A stretch of DNA of 64,000 nucleotides from Allomuricauda sp. NBRC 101325 (lineage in GTDB: Bacteria; Bacteroidota; Bacteroidia; Flavobacteriales; Flavobacteriaceae), in assembly GCF_030268205.1 (NCBI RefSeq), contig NZ_BSQF01000001.1:292649-356648 (forward strand). Direction: 5' to 3'. A program made the translations under genes and the position numbers. Below are positions 63,301 to 64,000 of the stretch, one piece after another (positions within the stretch are counted from its first letter, which is position 1; each line of letters starts with the position of its first letter). The notes under the pieces were generated by a model that was given only the letters and a program-made list of their open reading frames with translations, was not told the origin of the DNA and did no database searches.

Positions 63301-64000
63301 GCGGCACCATTAAAAAATCCCGGCGGATTTCCTCCAAATACCCCAATTCGGGTATTGGGCGCCAATGCTTCCCCCAAATCCTGAATGGCCACAACATTTC
63401 GTACGTTCTGTGTTTGTTGGTTACGGTTGGTCACCCAAACTTCCAAACGGGTAATCTGAACTTGGGTCTGAACAAATGGGTACGAAGCCAACGAACGGTC
63501 ATAATTGTCACGAAAATAATGGGCCAAGAAAAAGTGTCGGTCCTCATCGTAGTCCAAAGCACTAAGAGAAAATTCATTTACAGTACCACCACCTTGGGCC
63601 ACTACCGTATTGGTCTGTGAGCGTTGCTCGGAGAAAACGGCAGTAACTGTTGTTTTTCCAAACTGCAATTCTGTTTTTACACCGAACAAACTTTGGGCAC
63701 CGGTTATCAATGAGCTATTGAGGGGCATGCTCACGTTACCGATCTCTATTTTTCGGATAATATCGTCTTCGGTCGGGGTATAATCCAACTTTACCAAATT
63801 TTGAAAATCAAAAGTGGCCTCAGTATCATAATTTGCAGTTACCTGAAGTCGCTCCCCTACTTTACCCAATAAACTTAAACTGATGCGCTGATCAAAATCG
63901 AATGAAAGATTGGTTCTGTTTCTGGGCGACAGCGCAGGATTGTCATTTTTTTGCCACAACACACCCAAATCCATGGCTACGGAACCTTGGGGAATTACCT
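57339..64000 (-). CDS. sprA: SprA, type IX secretion outer-membrane translocon (N-terminus outside the window)
   Basis: The frame is open to the window edge; eight in-frame residues (VIPQGSVA) precede the Met at 63974, so the gene starts beyond 64000. About 2220 residues are visible of a family that usually has about 2300-2500. SprA/Sov is the giant 36-strand barrel that moves cargo through the type IX system. Typical blocks include GVLWQKNDNPALSPRNR near the visible start, repeated FDNNLLTEINGKEYTLGLGYRFKD-like strands near the end, and a final barrel strand TLRYNFGN. It would export the adhesin encoded at 22373-27688. The gcvH gene follows with its own promoter. Confidence 0.96.
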   Translation of the reverse strand, partial: VIPQGSVAMDLGVLWQKNDNPALSPRNRTNLSFDFDQRISLSLLGKVGERLQVTANYDTEATFDFQNLVKLDYTPTEDDIIRKIEIGNVSMPLNSSLITGAQSLFGVKTELQFGKTTVTAVFSEQRSQTNTVVAQGGGTVNEFSLSALDYDEDRHFFLAHYFRDNYDRSLASYPFVQTQVQITRLEVWVTNRNQQTQNVRNVVAIQDLGEALAPNTRIGVFGGNPPGFFNGAAAATELPQNSANLYDPNQIGTTGVLTNAIRDIATVENGFNVPGYPVNQGYDYSILENARKLEAGRDYDFDSQLGYISLSQSLSNDEVLGVAFQYTYNGQVYQVGEFANGSIDATTVSTGTNLIENNALVLKLLKSNITNVQDPIWDLMMKNIYSTGAYQLNQEDFKLNILYSDPTPRNYITPVDPNAGWPTGLEDRILLSVFNLDRLNTYNDVQPGGDGFFDYVEGITVDSQTGRIIFTKVEPFGEYLFDLLGGGTYDVDDDQGYNANQQRYVFRNMYAKTKAASLQDAEKNRFQLKGRYTSQSNNGIPIGAFNVPQGSVTVTAGGRQLQEGIDYTVNYQAGTVQILDPSLQASDTPINISVENNAIFGQQTRRFAGFNVEHQFNENFVLGGTFLNLNERPLTQKSNYGIEPVNNSIYGLNGNFSTEVPFLTRLANKLPNIDTDVPSNLSVRGEVAFLSPNSPKNADFQGETTTYLEDFEGAQSLIDIRSSLGWTLASPPVEFINDRTGIDVGHERAKMAWYTIDPIFYTNQRPSGMSDNDISSNATRRVFIDEVFTETDIAQGQTQVQSTLDIVYYPNDKGPYNANPSFETETPDSKWAGIMRPLSSTNFEQSNVEFVQFWVLDPYIDGETTDANAGELVLNLGNISEDILKDGRKQYENGLPSTTSTEVPRETIWGQVPSTQSLVYAFDANETNRTLQDTGLDGLDDAAEAAIYNGPASDPALDNYQYYLNREGGVLERYFDFNNTQGNSPVSVTDTNRGSTTLPDVEDIDRDLTMNTVNSYYEYRIQIKPNTTIDDEYVTDIREGLTPTLPNGTQLNRRWIQYKIPLSDFTDAVGGISDFRSVSFMRMYLTGFSDNVVLRFATLDLVRGDWRTYTSSLQPDVDNDPSDDATVMDVNTVNIEENYGRQPIPYVLPPGVIREQLNNNNTIIRQNEQSLSIRIENLEPEDSRGVFKNVNIDMRQYERIKMFLHAEKIFNSDYSDSDIPLVGFLRLGTDFKENFYQIELPLQFTPHGSSTDDEIWPDVNQLEVDMGDLRKVKSKGISDDSLSDINFYEIVNGEPVLVDEFAPRTPGTIRIGIRGNPSLGSIRGMMLGVKNIDDVPARGEIWFNELRLAGLENNGGWAAIVSMDANMADFANVTATGSKSTSGFGSIDQSPTQRALEDAVSYDVVTNVNVGQLFPKKWNLQLPFNYGISETLITPEYDPVYDDLKLEDRISTATTAEEAEAIQEQAEDYTKRTSINLIGVRKNRGEEAEENFFDIENFTFNYSYNETDHRDFEIAELRDQNVKTGLVYNHNFKPAPVAPFAKKDSLLTGKYWQWLKELNFNVLPTSFSFNANYNRSFNQQRFRDVLEPGVDALELPLLQQRNYLFNWQYALNYSITKSLRLNLTTSNNNIVRNYFNVDDDTDSGINQALDLWDGFFDIGVPNRHAQQMQLNYELPFDKFPFLNFINAQYTYTSNFDWQRGGDALIEVAGENINTVQNANTHNLTANLSMQRFYDFLGLKKRDGKVLANQAPVRRDKAGNPADGQEESAPKKTSKGFNTLVDIVTMVKRVNVNYSENNGTVLPGYTQSVGFIGTTRPTLGFVFGSQADVRFEAARNGWLTNYQEYSNQFIKNTNKQLNVTATAQPTQDITIDLTTDRMYNSSSQESYSPELWANGVDGLINEMGNFSISTVMIGTIFNKSSEFDSKTFEEFKQNRIIIANRLVADRGGLIGELDEDGFPEHYGKTQQEVLLPAFFAAYTGQDVNRVNLDAFREIPIPNWNIKYTGLMKSRWFKEKFTRFSLSHGYRAAYSVNSFQTNLERQNTKYDAETGDLLPEMLINNVVLTDEFNPLMRVDFEMRNSFSFLAQVRTDRTLSLSFDNNLLTEINGKEYTLGLGYRFKDVKFVTNIGGEKTRLKGDLNLKADLSLRDNITIIRNLDIDNNQITSGQKLMSLKFTADYALSKSLNALFFYDHSFSEFKVSTAFPQTTINTGFTLRYNFGN

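Overview
The window looks like chromosome of a marine member of the Bacteroidota, family Flavobacteriaceae. A Muricauda/Flagellimonas-like genus is a guess from gene style and was not tested. The family call rests on SprA, two PorP/SprF-like proteins, an adhesin with a type B (gliding-motility) C-terminal domain, Bacteroidetes-style promoters (TTTG, about 20 nt, TAnnTTTG), transmembrane AraC-type regulators and a flavobacterial cytochrome oxidase locus. I saw no rRNA, tRNA, CRISPR array, insertion sequence or phage gene.

Layout. 1-1360: C-terminal part of an RND/MMPL transporter, convergent with the next operon. 1344-6329 (minus): a tight five-gene operon of GNAT acyltransferase, a ferritin-like protein with the metal-ligand pattern of cyanobacterial aldehyde-deformylating oxygenase (ADO), a membrane-anchored peroxiredoxin-like protein, a protein strongly resembling cyanobacterial long-chain acyl-ACP reductase (AAR), and a cytochrome P450. 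This is the most striking locus: an apparent acyl-ACP to aldehyde to hydrocarbon (then possibly hydroxylated) route outside cyanobacteria. 6496-13053: two membrane-bound AraC/TolB-like regulators (one with TPRs, one without), a small exported protein, and three tandem collagen-like lipoproteins. The two lipoprotein transcription units share a promoter layout with paired direct repeats.

13100-15539: GMC oxidoreductase and its small subunit. 15761-19433: S9 dipeptidyl-peptidase-like enzyme and a non-canonical Nramp-like transporter. 19434-27688 (minus): a surface-adhesin operon (1771-aa Calx-beta adhesin, PorP/SprF, PorE/OmpA-like protein). 27830-39875: housekeeping and regulatory genes (fabD, gamma carbonic anhydrase-like, LytTR two-component pair, vWA protein, second PorP/SprF, Nfu, dodecin, DUF255 thioredoxin-like protein, MscS, tsaB).

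39891-49372 (minus): an eight-gene MacAB-TolC-like export operon in which the permease-permease-adaptor block is duplicated around one ATPase. 49479-54639 (minus): cytochrome c oxidase assembly and subunit genes (heme O synthase, two subunit III-like proteins, subunit IV, SCO and a Cys-less SCO-like paralog, DUF420, and a small CxxC membrane protein). 54725-57235: metallo-beta-lactamase-fold hydrolase, TonB, VanZ-like protein and gcvH. 57339 to the end (minus): most of sprA, the type IX secretion translocon, whose N-terminus lies outside the window.
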